From contig VWRR01000009.1 in NCBI GenBank assembly GCA_013995675.1, positions 124,001 through 188,000 of the forward strand: a DNA stretch of 64,000 nt. The letters are read 5' to 3'. Positions 41,620-54,137 of the stretch are shown piece by piece; positions within the stretch are counted from its first letter, which is position 1; the number at the start of each line of letters is the position of its first letter. The DNA comes from Cyanidiococcus yangmingshanensis (lineage: Eukaryota > Rhodophyta > Bangiophyceae > Cyanidiales > Cyanidiaceae). Both the position numbers and the translations under genes were made by a program. The notes beneath the pieces were generated by a model. The model was not told the origin of the DNA, did no database searches, and saw only the letters and a program-made list of their open reading frames with translations.

Positions 41620-44600
41620 ACAGCTCGAGGATAGATGAGCTCGAGCTGGCAGCGTGGTACGCCCTAAACCGTCCGGCAGGTGTTAGTGAGGCACACGTTC
41701 AACAGGCCCAGGCTCTGCTAGAGCAAGTGACAGCGGAGACTGACGATGGAGGTCCTAGAGCTTTGTTGGTCCCGAGCGGTGTCTGAAGGTGCTCCTGCGC
41801 GACCTGAGCTCGTGTTTTGGTGTCTACAAGTGTTGTTCTCGCTTCGGCATCGACTGAGTTTAGCTCAAGTGCGAGCACTATACCGCTCGCCGCAGACAAC
41901 AGGGGCAGCACTGGGGTTTGTAAAGAACAAAGTTGCTCAACTGCTGGCAGAGCTTGTAGCGGAACGATACCCGGCCTCATGGCCGAATGCAGTCATAGAG
42001 CTGTTGCAGATGCCGGATACAGACGGGGCACTGCGGTTCCTTAGAGCGCTTCACGATCAGGTGCTCGCTCGCGAAACCCAACGAAATACAGAAGCATCCC
42101 GAGTAAAAGAGGCCATGCGAGCGGATGGAGCTGCACTGATGCTCCTTGACTGGTGGGCACACCTGCTGCGAACTGCACTGGCATCAGACTCGGGTGCAGG
42201 AGACGTCGCCAGAGCGGTGACGACGTCGATCAACCTTGTCTCTGGACCAGAAAATCCACCAACAATGCTGTCTGATGCTGAGACTGCTATCATGGTCTTA
42301 GAGCTCCTCGCTGATTATGTATATTGGCTGGATCTGTCGGCCGTGCTGGAGCGCTTCCAAGAACCGCTCTTTCACATTCTGTCGGCGCCATTCGCAGAGC
42401 AGTCATGTGCTGGAGTCGTTTCAGCTGCAGTGACGGCGATCGAACGAATACTGGAGCGCAAAGTCCCGACACCGACTGAGAAAATGCAGCTGTGCGAGGC
42501 GCTTCATCTGGTCGACCTCGTGCTGAAGGCAACGAAGGACGGAAGCGTATCGTCAGCGGCTTGGTCATCGATGCTGGGGACCTTTCTCCAGCAGTTGATT
42601 GAGCTACACGAGACAAAGGCAGCGACGGTGCAAAACTGGGCAGCTAATGTCTTGCGTACAGTGTTGGAACACCTGCTGCTGAGGGACGAGCGGTGCGCAC
42701 TCCTCTTCCATGCGCAGACTCTACCGGCTCTGGCATCCGCTGTTCGTACATTTCAAGGCGCTGAATGGGACGCGCTGTTCTCTCGACTCTTGTCGGTGAC
42801 CCTGCGACGATTCGTATCTTGGCAACTGGACGAACGACATGCTCGCGGCACGAGCGCCCTTCAGAATGGGGCATCGGTGCCGGTACGAACCTCAACCGAG
42901 CCGAACGCTCGGGTATGGTGCTCTTTGACACCGTCGGAAGATCAAGCAAGTGAATCCGACAGCGAGACGCCAACAATGAATGAGGAGTGTTTCACGGAAA
43001 CGATAAGCTTGCTGGGACAATTGATGAAGCGCTTTCCGACCCTGGTGCTAGAGATGATGCAACAGTTGCCCGCACGGTACGTCCAAGCTCGTCTGCTCCT
43101 CGAGCTCGCCAGTTATGTTCCTGTGAGCGCGCAAGATTCGCTCTGGGAGAATGCTCGCCAGATTTTGGCCGACCCTTTTATCGATAGACTCTATTTTGAT
43201 GTGTTGACACGGTTTGGAATCGCTCTGCTTCCAACGACGCCCACGCTCTACGCCTATGTGCTGCCGATGGTGGTTTCCGCGTTGGAGTCGGATAGCCTTG
43301 CTTTGCGCGCCCACGTTGCAAGCAGTTGTGTGCGGCTCATTCAGGCACTGCACGGTGAGCTGGCTCGTGACGCAAATGCGGACAAGACACTTTCGAGCCA
43401 TGAAACGCGATCAACAGGAAGCAGTGGCTCTGGCCCAGCAACCACGACAACAACAACAGCCGCAGCTTCTTGGAATGCATCATCAACAGATGAAAGCGCA
43501 ACAGGTACGACAGAAGCCATGTTGATCCAGAGTGGGCGCTTTCGCATCGAGTACCTCCTTCACCACTTTCAGGGACTTGTGCGCTTGGACCCTCAGGATG
43601 TGGACCTGAATCTGGTGCAGATGCCATTGGTGGAGTGCATTTCTCTCCTAATATCGAGTGCGGCGCTCTCATCCGATGATCGCGTCGAGTACCTGGAGAA
43701 CTGTCTCTCACCGATGCATGCCGCGGGACTCTTTGGAAGCGCTTCGGGTCTGTGCGCTGTACTCCATCTGAGCAAAGGCTTCACGCCGTCACAGTGTAGT
43801 CAAGACCCGCGTCTGGCTCAAATGTGGCTGACCTGTTTAGAATGGGTCCTAGAGGCGGCGTCGAGTTCGGCCTATGGACTAGACGAGTCCGTGCGTCCAC
43901 TCCTGCATCGACTCGTAGAGCTGCTCCCAGAGCCGCGAATCAGCAATCGATTGATCGAGTATTTTGAGCTCCGTTTACGCCTTGGTACCGAGGCGCTTTT
44001 TGGCGAACGAGACCTACAAGCGCTGGTCCAACTGGCGAATCAGCTATGTGCCCGCTATCGGGACGCTGGTTTGGCCCTGCAGCAGCGACTCTTCACGCCA
44101 ATGGTGCGGGCGCTTCTCGCCTGGTTTCCACTTCTCTCTGCAGATAGATCCGAAGCGCCATCGCAAGTGGTACACACCAGCAGAAACAACAACACGATAC
44201 CGTGGACAGACGCTGTTCACATGGTACTCTCGGATGAGGCTCGCGAGCGCTACACGCTGCGCAACCTCTTCTACGCCTATCTGAGCCATCTGCTTTCACA
44301 TGGATTGGCCTCTGTGCTCATTGACCCACAGCAACACGCTATATGGCCATGTGTACTGCAAGTCGTTGCCGCTGGTGCGGTTGGTGCCCATGTCCAGTCC
44401 ATCGAACTGGTGAATGGGGTCTGGCGCCCCGCAGAAAGCACGGTGAAACTACCCGAGTTCGAGGCTGGTACGCTGATGCGAGCCGCGTCGAGCGTTCTCA
44501 GTCGACTGGCCGAGCACTGGGCTGGACAAGGAAGTGTGCAAGAACTGGATGTGACGTTATTACAGACCCTGCCGGGGCTCTTCCGCTGCTCGCCCAGCGC

Positions 44601-44886
44601 CGTTGCTCGAGAGAACATCGATCTCCAGATCATGATCATGGCTCGCTTGCCCGAGGCCGATGGAGTCATTCAGTTGGTTCTTCATGAGGCGAATTCCCGG
44701 GGCTGCACATCAGCGGCGTGTGTTCAGTACCTGCGGGTGTTGTCCCAGCTCGCGCAGTTGCGTTGTGAACGCGAACGACGAGGCGGCTCCGCAGAAGGGC
44801 TCGACAGCAAACAGGCTGCTGCAGTGCTTCCGCTCCTTCGACAGATCGTTCAAGCCCTCACTGAGTCGGATACTGCGACCTGCTGA
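41616..44886 (+). CDS. XPOT: Exportin-T, tRNA nuclear exporter
   Basis: Starting at ATG 41616, a short first frame codes a helical N-terminus (LELAAWYALNRPAGVSEAHV). It shifts by one base near 41740, and the second frame stays open for 1,046 codons. The total of about 1,090 residues is slightly longer than human XPOT. Matching stretches are VKNKVAQLLAELVAERYPAS with the next helix WPNAVIELL, TEASRVKEAMRADGAALM, LLADYVYWLDLSAVLERF and PTPTEKMQLCEALHL, all in family order. The whole protein is a superhelix of HEAT repeats. Exportin-T (yeast Los1) binds mature tRNA and Ran-GTP and carries tRNA from nucleus to cytoplasm. Low-complexity Thr/Ser tracts interrupt it near residue 590. Confidence 0.82.
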
Positions 44887-45287
44887 GCTTGCATGAATAA
44901 TGGACAGGAAGTGATCTCGGATGCAAACCGTCCGAGATATCTTGTCTCGCAACGCTGGTATGAGGTCAAAGATGTCGTTGGGTGGTATGCTCCAGTGATA
45001 CTGATCGACCAATCAACTTCTGCGGGACACTGCCACCGATACAAGAATAGGGTCTTAACCAGCGGACTAGGATCGATCGCTTTCGTTGTTTCATCCTGGA
45101 GGTGTAAAATGCGACCACCAGGGCAAGCAATCGCAAACAATGGAAGACTTGACAGACGGTCCGCTTGTCTATCGACTTGTGCCAGATCGCTGATCCGGAT
45201 GATCGGAATACTCCGCAAGTGCGGAGAGGCACTCGCAGCGGCCTCATCTGTGTTAAATTTAAACCGATTCAGGTCAGCACCGAGCAC
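44850..45287 (-). CDS. Unassigned ORF, minus strand
   Basis: A 145-codon frame starts at ATG 45287 and its end overlaps the 3' end of exportin-T. Its third codon positions are GC-richer than the competing plus-strand frame (44893-45666), and the reading looks protein-like (SIPIIRISDLAQVDRQADRL, RILHLQDETTKAI). I do not recognise a family. If real, its C-terminal end may be altered by a frame error. Confidence 0.25.
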   Translation of the reverse strand: MLGADLNRFKFNTDEAAASASPHLRSIPIIRISDLAQVDRQADRLSSLPLFAIACPGGRILHLQDETTKAIDPSPLVKTLFLYRWQCPAEVDWSISITGAYHPTTSLTSYQRCETRYLGRFASEITSCPLFMQAQQVAVSDSVRA

Positions 45288-46016
45288 TCCATCATACCTT
45301 GAAATCTCGTACGCACGTCCAGGCAGCGTGTGCCACCAACCATATCGGAGGAGACGCCCAGAACACTTTTTTCCTGCGGAGATCGTGTATCGCGAGCGTG
45401 CTCGGGAAGTCGCTGGAAAACTGCCGAATGGATACGTTCATCCACATCTTTATATTTCCGCGCCGTTTGGTTACGGATTGCGCAATATTTCCCTCAAAAA
45501 CACAGACACCTCTCAGACAGGTACGTCTCGGTCGTATTTACGGCATTCGGCATTGGATATAGCTCCTATTGCAATGCAACTTTTCGTTTCTTTCTCACCC
45601 CCGATGGCTTCTCTGCCCGCCAAGAAATCGAGTCCGCTCCCGCAAACGCCCAAGAAAGCTTTATGAGACGCTTCCCCTGAACTACTGAACATCGCACGCG
45701 CCTTCTCCGCATGAACCGAAAATACTTGTCGCGCTTTGCGGACTTGATTTGGTAGAATGGACCAATGCTAACCTGACAGGGCCGTGCTCCATCCGACCTG
45801 TTCCAGGGCAAGGACGTGTTGTCCGGGAAAATCCCCACCGTGCCGAATGATCATCTGGTCGAGCCATTTTTGACTCATTGGTTCCCAACATGTCGCTGCT
45901 GTTTGTGAATCCCCCAGGTCTGGTATTGCTGACGTCCGAGCCCTCGTGGTGCGCTGAACGATTATTCGTTTTTCTTCATTGGATTATTGTCCGTCTGGGA
46001 TTCCCACCTACACGGT
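44887..46016. other. Region between exportin-T and HEAT protein
   Basis: Apart from the candidate at 44850-45287 I see no recognisable gene. A plus-strand frame of 257 codons (44893-45666) is long but has low third-position GC and no motifs. Confidence 0.3.
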
Positions 46017-46768
46017 TTAGGTACTCTTTCCGCGTCTAGCATCGAGTGCTTCCAAGGCAAAGCGAGCGCGCTCCACGATAGAGGCGTCCGCGTTGTTCAT
46101 GAGCGGCTCGAGATGGGCACGCGCTCGTTCATCTCCGAGTTCACCCAGTGCACCAATGGCCGCCAGTTGCACAAGTGGTTCATCCCTCGACTGGAGCGCC
46201 TCGACAAGGATAGAGAATGCCTCGGGAACACCCATTTCCCCTAGTGCCGCAACGATACTGAAGCGAACTACCCAGTCCTTGGACTCGTGGAAGAGCTTTT
46301 CGAGGTCAGGGTACGCCTCGTGAAACCGTAGCCCACCGAGCACGTCTGCCGCACCCGCTCGTACCGTCGCATCCTCCTCGGGGTTCCAAAGCACTTTACG
46401 AACCGCACGAAGTGTTCGCTCCCGATCGCGTGACCCCACCGTGGCGAGCTGCGTTACTGCAGCGTAGCGCACCTGCGGGTCGCCATCTTCCACCATCGCA
46501 ATCAAAATATCATAGCGCGTAGCCTCATCCAAATAACGCGCATAATTGATCCCTAGCGCTCTCTCTGCTGGAGAATTAGAGCGCAAGTGTTCACGCACCT
46601 CAGACTCAGACTTGGGCTCCAACAGGTCCTCGAGGCCGCTCTGCAACGTGAGGACTGCAGCACGTCGACGCTGTCGATGCAACGACCAGCCCCAGCACCT
46701 CCAGCCAAGCTCACGCCGATACACAAGTGGCACTCCGCATCCCCGATGAAATCGACGTCGTACCGCAT
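46017..46768 (-). CDS. PBS-lyase-type HEAT-repeat protein, probably plastid
   Basis: The main frame codes about 235 residues down to 46017 and has no ATG near its start. An ATG at 46768 in a neighbouring frame joins it after a single-base shift near 46735, adding a short N-terminus. The protein has at least four short HEAT repeats: PQVRYAAVTQLATVGS, TVRAGAADVLGGL, WVVRFSIVAALGEMGVPEAF and PLVQLAAIGALGELGDERAR. This repeat type is that of the PBS-lyase HEAT family (CpcE/NblB and the plant plastid ARM proteins). In red algae such proteins may attach bilins to phycobiliproteins or act in their turnover, but the repeats alone do not tell. The Arg-rich N-terminus could be a transit peptide. Confidence 0.68.
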
Positions 46769-46916
46769 ACTTTTCCTGTCAAGACGCTAGCACTGAAGAT
46801 GAACATTACTACGTTTCTATCAAGTGCTATCTCTGGGCAGCACACTATGGGCGTCGATGGGGTGTGGGGTGCTCGGAGATCACGCTGGTGCCCGCGCGTC
46901 GCTGTACACGTTTCTA
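46769..46916. other. Upstream region of HEAT gene
   Basis: A short spacer leading into the satellite array; nothing specific is seen. Confidence 0.3.
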
Positions 46917-47662
46917 ACCTTTATCGATCAAAAAACTAGAAAAGGAGTTAGATATCGACCAGTAGGAATAGAATTATCTGTATGCTAACCTTTATCGATC
47001 AAAAAAACTAGAAAAGGAGTTAGATATCGATCTATGAAAACGTAAGCATCCGTCGTGTCACCTTTATCGATCAAAAAACTAGAAAAGGAGTTAGATATCG
47101 ACCAGTAGGAATAGAATTATCTGTATGCTAACCTTTATCGATCAAAAAAACTAGAAAAGGAGTTAGATATCGATCTATGAAAACGTAAGCATCCGTCGTG
47201 TCACCTTTATCGATCAAAAAACTAGAAAAGGAGTTAGATATCGACCAGTAGGAATAGAATTATCTGTATGCTAACCTTTATCGATCAAAAAAACTAGAAA
47301 AGGAGTTAGATATCGACCAATAGGGATAGAATTATCTGTATGCTAACCTTTATCGATCAAAAAAACTAGAAAAGGAGTTAGATATCGACCAGTAGGGATA
47401 GAACCATCTGTATGCTAACCTTTATCGATCAAAAAAACTAGAAAAGGAGTTAAACTAGAAAAGGAGTTAGATATCGACCAGTAGGAATAGAATTATCTGT
47501 ATGCTAACCTTTATCGATCAAAAAAACTAGAAAAGGAGTTAGATATCGATCTATGAAAACGTAAGCATCCGTCGTGTCACCTTTATCGATCAAAAAACTA
47601 GAAAAGGAGTTAGATATCGACCAGTAGGAATAGAATTATCTGTATGCTAACCTTTATCGATC
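46917..47662. repeat. AT-rich satellite, 71-72-bp units in two alternating versions
   Basis: About ten units share a 42-43-base core (ACCTTTATCGATCAAAAAA then CTAGAAAAGGAGTTAGATAT). The following 29 bases come in two versions: type A (with AGTAGGAATAGAATTATCTG) and type B (with CTATGAAAACGTAAGCATCC). Their order is A-B-A-B-A-A-A-A-B-A, then a partial core at 47650-47662. One core near 47440-47470 has an internal duplication of about 18 bases. The array is much AT-richer than its surroundings and lies between the HEAT gene and the ABC transporter. Confidence 0.95.
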
Positions 47663-48159
47663 TACATGTTGTACGCATCACGTGTCGGTATGGATAAGCC
47701 TTGCGATAGCGTCATGCTCGGACCAGCGCATAGAGCCATACAGCAGTTCACAAGAACGCACAAACCAACAATGACGACAAGTCATGCGCATCGATATGAA
47801 TCGTTCCAAAAACACGCCACTTGGCTTACCCCATGCAGTTACAAGCATAGAGTGCTGCCTGGGAGACCGTTCGATCCCCACATCGAATACAGAGCAGTGC
47901 CAGTTGTACGCCTCATTGTTCAGAGAGGGTTCGGGTTCAGCAGCGCTCAGATCGCTGCCGCCCAGGCATGGGTGGCGGAGCGCCGGCCATGTTGATCGGA
48001 AAAGGTGAACCGCAGGTAATTTGGCTCAGCACCCGCTGGAGGCGAAGGGACACACCTTGTCAACATTGTTCAGCACTTTGCTGCATAACAGGACAAGACT
48101 CGGTTGTAGTTCATTATCTTACAAGTTGTTTGGTATCTGAGACGACACGGTTTGATGCA
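47663..48159. other. Upstream region of ABC transporter
   Basis: About 500 bases between the satellite and the chosen ABC start. The transporter frame is open from 47968 with an ATG there, so the N-terminus could be 64 residues longer. Confidence 0.35.
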
Positions 48160-51100
48160 ATGGGACCAGAGCGGCATCAAGATGCGCGTGACAAGGGCGC
48201 GTCACAACCGGAACGAGCCAACAGCGAGTCGACCGCACGGTTCACCCGCACGACTTCATCGAGTGTGAATGATGCTGATTGCTCGAACAATCAAGCCCAT
48301 GACGGCGTGCATCGGGTCGGAACGGAACGCGACAACGGCCAGGAGTCATCGACCGTGACAAGCGCGACACGGCGAGTGAGCGTTGCTGAAGTCAGTGGCG
48401 TTGGGGAACCTCACGTTTTCACGGAGGGTATGCCCTCAAGACCGTTAGAGAGGACCTTGAACTCAGAGGATAGATTGGTAGAGGAGGCAGATATCGCTGT
48501 GGCAGAGACAGCAGGACTGAATGACCTGACCATTCATCGAGTGCGGACGTCACAGGTGCGCGAGGAGGCTCTATCGACTGCGGAGGCCAGTTCGAGTCCA
48601 CTGAACGGCTCTGCTGACCTTATCACGACAAAACAATCGACACACCCCGAGCGAGACGCCCTCTTCGGAAAGACTGGGGTGAGCACGGTACTGCCGTCAC
48701 TAACGCCAGCTGCTTCGGCGTACTTTCAGTATCACAGCCGCCAAGCGGGTGTTACCGACTATCATCGATATGCTCAGGACCAAATGCGAATGGTTGCGGA
48801 AGCGGCTGCGCTGACAGCAACAGGCGGCTCTGCCCAACGTAAGCAGCTCCCTGAACTGGAGGCGAACTGGCTCTCTCGCTGGACGTTTTGGTGGTTCGGC
48901 TCACTCATTTGGCGTGGTTGGCGGCGACCGCTCGATGACTCAGACCTATACGAGCTGGCGCCTGATGATCGAGCACAACCTCTTTCAGAACGCTTTGCTC
49001 TTGGCTGGGCTGATTTCATGCATCGACAGGAGACGCGAATCACTCAGGAACTGGCGCGCGAGCGAGCGCGTCTCTCGGAAAAGAGCAGCGGATCAGGAGC
49101 AGGTATGGAGCCAAAAACCCAGGCTGCGACAGCATGGGATGAGGAAGAAGCGCGTTCGAAGCGACGCTCCCGTTGGCCAATGTTCTGGGTCATTCTTCGT
49201 GTCCATACGCGGATCATTGTGGTATCGGGCATCCTGAAGTTTTTCGATGTAGGCCTTGGACAGATCTCCCCCGTGTTTCTGAACAAACTGCTGGTCTGGC
49301 TGGAGACGCCCGGTGCGCCAAACTATCAAGGGTATCTCTGGGCCCTTGCCATCTTTTTAACGCCTTTTCTGAAAGCCTTCGTGGAGAATCAGTATTTTTA
49401 CTTGACTTTTCGACTTGCAGTTCGGATTCGGGGTGAGGTCCAATCCGCTGTATACGACAAGTCACTGCGTCTGAGTTCGAGCGCGCGGGCCCAGACCACG
49501 ACTGGGGAGGTGGTGAACCACATGCAACTCGACGCACAGCGTCTCAGTGACTTTATGCAGTATGCTCACGTTCTTTGGGCAGCGTTGCTGCAGATAGGTG
49601 GCGCACTGGCGCTTCTTGTCGTGTACCTGGGCTACAGCGGCCTCATTGGCTTTGTGGCGGCGCTCTTGACAGTTCCGCTCCAAGGGTACCTGGTCAAGAG
49701 GCTTTCGGCATTCCGTCGACTCACTTTTGGCATCACAGATCGACGTGTGAAGCTGCTGAACGAGATGTTCCAAGGCATCAAGGCGTTGAAGTTCTACGCC
49801 TGGGAGGATCCCTTTGCCGGGAAAGTGACTGAGATTCGGGAACAGGAGCTCGCTGCTTACCGTCGAACGGTCCTGGTACGCACCCTCTTCTATGTCGTGC
49901 TTTTCGTGACGCCGGTGCTGGTCTCCGCGGTAACGTTCGGTTTTTATGGCGGTGTCTTTCGTAACCAGCTGAATCCGGCATTTATTTTTGCTGGACTCAG
50001 CGTTCTGAACAATCTGCGGTTTCCTCTAATTCAGTATCCGTTTGTGTTTACGGCCTTGGTTGATGCTCGCATAGGAGTTCAGCGTCTGCAGCGTTTCTTT
50101 GCGCTCGATGAAATCGAGCCTCGCGTCGACACAGGACGAATGAGTGCAAGTGCAGCGAGCTCGAGCTCGGGAACCGACCCGGATACGGATGCCCCTGCCA
50201 AACGGCTCGACGAGAAGAAGATGATTTTGAGTGCGCAGTCGATGCGCTCGAGCACACCACAACCGGAGATGAATGTGGCACCCGAGCAACACGGTAAGCG
50301 TTCCTGGTTATGGCGCCTGTGGCGCTCTACAGACCAACCAATGCCACTGACGTTAGAACGTGTAGAACCTGGTCATATCCAGGCGGTTGCACCTGAGGTA
50401 GCGAATACGGCTGCAGGATCGCCAGCGACGTGGGCGTCAGCCAGACCCAACCAGGTATCCTTCGAGTCATCGTCTGTGGAGGCAGCAACTGGACTGGAGC
50501 AATCAGCAGATGCTGTGAAACTCAAGGGCTCGTTGGATGGTGCCACGTCTCGAGACAGTACCGCGAAGCTGCTCAGTGGAGATCTCGTCGACGAAAACGA
50601 GCTCGTCGAAATCTCGCTGGACCAAAAAGAGCGACCATTCGTGATCGAGATAGAGCACGGTTGTTTCGACTGGACTCTGGCCAGCGAGACGGGCAGCCCT
50701 GCGTCTCAGTCGCCGCCAGCAGCAGCAGCAGCAGCGAATACGCCCTCTGCGGTGCAAAGCTCATGGACCCGTCGGATTCCGCTGATGAATGGTCTCTTGC
50801 GGCACAGAAAACGGCATGATCAGCCACCGACGACAACGCAGATCATCAAACCGGTGAATTATGTGCCAGCCTTGGAGGATGTGAATATTCGGATTCCACC
50901 ACGAGCACTCGTTGCGATTGTTGGACGAGTCGGCTCGGGAAAGTCGTCGCTCGTATACTCCATCTTGGGTGAACTCTTTCGTCGTTCTGGTTCGGTACAT
51001 GTGCACGGCTCGATTGCGTATTCTGCGCAGGCGGCCTGGATCTACAACGGTACCGTGCGCGACAACATTCTCTTTGGTTCACCTTACGAATCGAAGCGTT

Positions 51101-53623
51101 ATCCGACGAGCCATTTATGTGAGTGCGCTGAACGCTGATCTGGAGGTGCTCCCTGCCGGTGACCTCACCGAGATTGGTGAGAAGGGCATCAACCTTAGCG
51201 GTGGCCAGAAGCAGCGCGTGAGTCTCGCTCGACTGGTGTATGCCAACGCCGATATCAATGTCCTCGATGACCCGCTGTCGGCATTGGATGCTCATGTCGG
51301 GGATCATGTTTTCAACACGATCGTCTCCAATGAGCGCGGAGTGCTTCGCCACAAAACCCGTCTGCTGGTGACCAATCATCTCCAGTACGCCTCGCGCTGT
51401 GACTGGATTATCTATATGGAGAATGGTGGGATTGCTGGCCAAGGTACCGCGTCGCAGTTGGCATCAATGTCGCCGCGCTTTGTCGAGATGCTCGCAGCGA
51501 TGACTGGAACCCGAACAGAAACTGCAAACGGATCGAGAGAACAAGCCGAGGCTGAGCGCCCTGAGGACGACCTTAGTCGTCTCATTGATGATGATCCCGA
51601 AGAAAAACGGGAAGGAACCGAGTCGACCATGGAGAGAGCGAGTTTTTTCTCGGCTCGCGAGCAGACGACGACTCGGGAAACGGAAAAGTCAACGGATCGT
51701 GGCCAGCTTGTGGTGACCGAGGAGATCAGCAAGGGCCATGTGCCGCTCTCAGTCTACTGGGGCTATGCGAAACGCTGTGGGAATCCGTTCATCTTTCTCG
51801 CGAATTCTTTCGCTGTTCTTCGTGTCGGCCGGTGAAGCGGTGGTGAATAACTGGTGGCTCAGCTACTGGAGCGAACACGAAGGAAGTCGCTCGCTGGGAT
51901 TCTTTCTCGGCATCTACTTTGCACTGGCTGGCGCTCATGCCATTATCTCTTTCTTTCGCACATACTGGTTCCTTTTGCTGACCCTGGTTGCTGCGCGTTA
52001 CCTGCACGAGGAGCTGCTGCACTCGGTCTTGCGGGCACCCATGGCGTTCTACGACGTGACTCCAGTAGGACGCATTCTGGTTCGGTTCAGTCGCGATATC
52101 ATGCAGATCGATTTCCAGCTACCTCAGCAATACATCTCGTTTCTGCAGCAGATTGCCTCTATCATTGCAGCGTACGTCTTCATTGCAGTGATCTTCCCGA
52201 TCTTTGTAGCCGCCATGGTGCCTATCACGGTGCTCTACTTTGTGCTCCAACAGATCTACAATCCTGCGAATATACAATTCCGTCGACTGGATAGTATCAG
52301 CAAGGGCCCGATTTACAGTCATTTCAGCGAGACGCTCAATGGTTTGACCACCATCCGAGCGTATCGTCGCGAGGCCTACATGCGAGCAGTGAATCGCTTC
52401 CGCATTGATATCAACCAGCGAGCCTATTATCATCAGGTTACAGGGAATCGTTGGCTGGCGCTACGACTGGAGATCCTCGGTTCGATTCTAGTCTTCGTCA
52501 CGGCAATCTTTGGCGTTACGTCGAAGAGCAGCACCTATGCTGGTCTGACAGGCCTGGCGCTTACCTACGCATTACAGGTAACTTCGGCGCTGAGTTTGGC
52601 GGTGCGATCTGTTACCGAAGTCGAGCAGCTCATGAACTCGGTGGAGCGCAACTTTTACTATACCTACTCGATTCCACATGAGGAGCTCGGTGGCGAGGAG
52701 CCGCCCCCGGACTGGCCCCAGAACGGCACGATCAGTTTCGAGAATGTCTCGCTTCGTTACCGTCCGCAGCTACCGTTGGTACTTCATGGTGTTACGTTCA
52801 GCGTGCAGGGTGGCGAACGAGTCGGGATCCTTGGCCGCACAGGATCAGGCAAGTCATCCATCATTGCGGCGCTCTTCCGGCTGGTGGAACTACCTCTCGA
52901 TGAGACAACCCAGCAGCCAATGGGTCGTATTCTGATCGATGGTATTGATATTGGCAAACTCAAGCTGCGCGTGTTGCGCTCACGCCTCACCATCATTCCC
53001 CAGGATCCTGTGCTTTTCTCGGGCACGCTTGCGGATCAACTTGGACCCGTTCGGTCTCTATTCGGATGACGAGCTCTGGAGCGCTCTGCGTTATGCGCAC
53101 TTGGCGGATACTGTGCGCGATATGCCCGGCGGACTCGAGGCACAAGTGGCCGAGTACGGCGAGAACCTCTCCGCTGGACAACGGCAACTGATTTGCCTTG
53201 CGCGAGCGCTCCTCCGCCATCCTCGGGTATTGATCAGTGACGAAGCTACCTCGAGTGTGGACTTTCAGACCGACAAACTAATTCAACAGGTGATTCGGGA
53301 TCAGTTTGATGAAGCGACGATGCTCGCCATTGCCCATCGCCTTTTCACGCTCGCTGAATTCGATACCTGTCTGGTCATGCGACAGGGTCCAAGTCGCTGA
53401 GTATGGCGACCCGGAGGTGCTTCTCACGACGCACCCGAACGGTGAGTTCAGTCGACTGGTGCGCTCGCTGGGCCCCCGAGCGAGTGCTCGCTTCCTGGCG
53501 CTTCTCAGGGAATACGCAGCGCAACGAGAACAGCGGCAGTCAACCCGAACGAGACGAGCGGTAGCAGTAGCAGCAAATACCCGCCATCCCAGCGACGGAA
53601 GCGCGCAACTCTCCATCAGTTGA
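48160..53623 (+). CDS. ABCC-type ABC transporter, split across five frames
   Basis: A full transporter of about 1,820 residues is read over five frames from ATG 48160 (or 47968). After an acidic, disordered N-terminus comes the ABCC entry motif [20 protein letters not shown], then the first membrane domain. The first nucleotide domain has Walker [10 protein letters not shown], signature [15 protein letters not shown] and Walker [11 protein letters not shown]. The second membrane domain contains [11 protein letters not shown], and the second nucleotide domain [25 protein letters not shown] and [11 protein letters not shown]. No TMD0 is seen, so it resembles short MRPs. Such pumps move glutathione conjugates, organic anions or metal complexes, often into the vacuole. 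Breaks lie at about 51104, 51820, 53027 and 53386, each fitting one extra base, with homology continuing across. An Ala tract from CAG repeats is at 50718-50737. Confidence 0.88.
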
Positions 53624-54137
53624 TCGTAGTATAAACGCCGGGGGAGAGGCGCTTGTGGCCCGGACATAGCTGTTCCCAGGCGATGGCTTCAACGCCCCTG
53701 TAAAATTGGTCATAAACCCTCAGAGAGGCATGCAAATCTATATCGAACCACAGAGGGTGCTGTCTCCTAAACAGTTGCAGGAGACTTTGCCAGCGGCTCC
53801 CTCAGCCTCGGCAACACGTGTGAGCATCCCAAGTAGCGGAAACTTTAAGTTACCTGCTTGTCATCGGAAACAATTTTCACTGTAACGTTGCGTGTCGGCT
53901 CATGATGCACTCGTCAAGGTCATACGCACCAGCGTCAACCCGCTCTGTGGATCAATGGACCATGCTGCTCGGTTTGTTGGGAGACCGTTGCCCTCTCTTG
54001 GGTCATTGCGCCTCACTGGACAGGACAAGATCTCTCGCGTTCGGGAGGTCGACGCCCTCTAATACAGCACTCGCTCCGTTTCCCGCTCCTTATCCATTTC
54101 TTATTGACGACGGCGACACGCGCCCTAACTATCAGAT
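53624..54137. other. Convergent intergenic
   Basis: About 510 bases between the ABC transporter and the lumen-protein gene. No gene recognised. Confidence 0.3.

Noticed and set aside
44893-45666. Plus-strand 257-codon ORF after exportin-T
   Set aside because: Third-position GC is low for this genome, no motif is present, and an antisense frame looks more coding-like; left as undecided intergenic sequence.
46917-47662. CRISPR-like or transposon interpretation of the satellite
   Set aside because: The variable tails are just two recurring versions, not unique spacers, and there are no terminal inverted repeats, target duplications or transposase frames.
51104-53386. Reading the ABC transporter breaks as introns
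   Set aside because: Homology continues without any gap at each break, leaving no room for an intron with GT and AG ends; one extra base explains each case.
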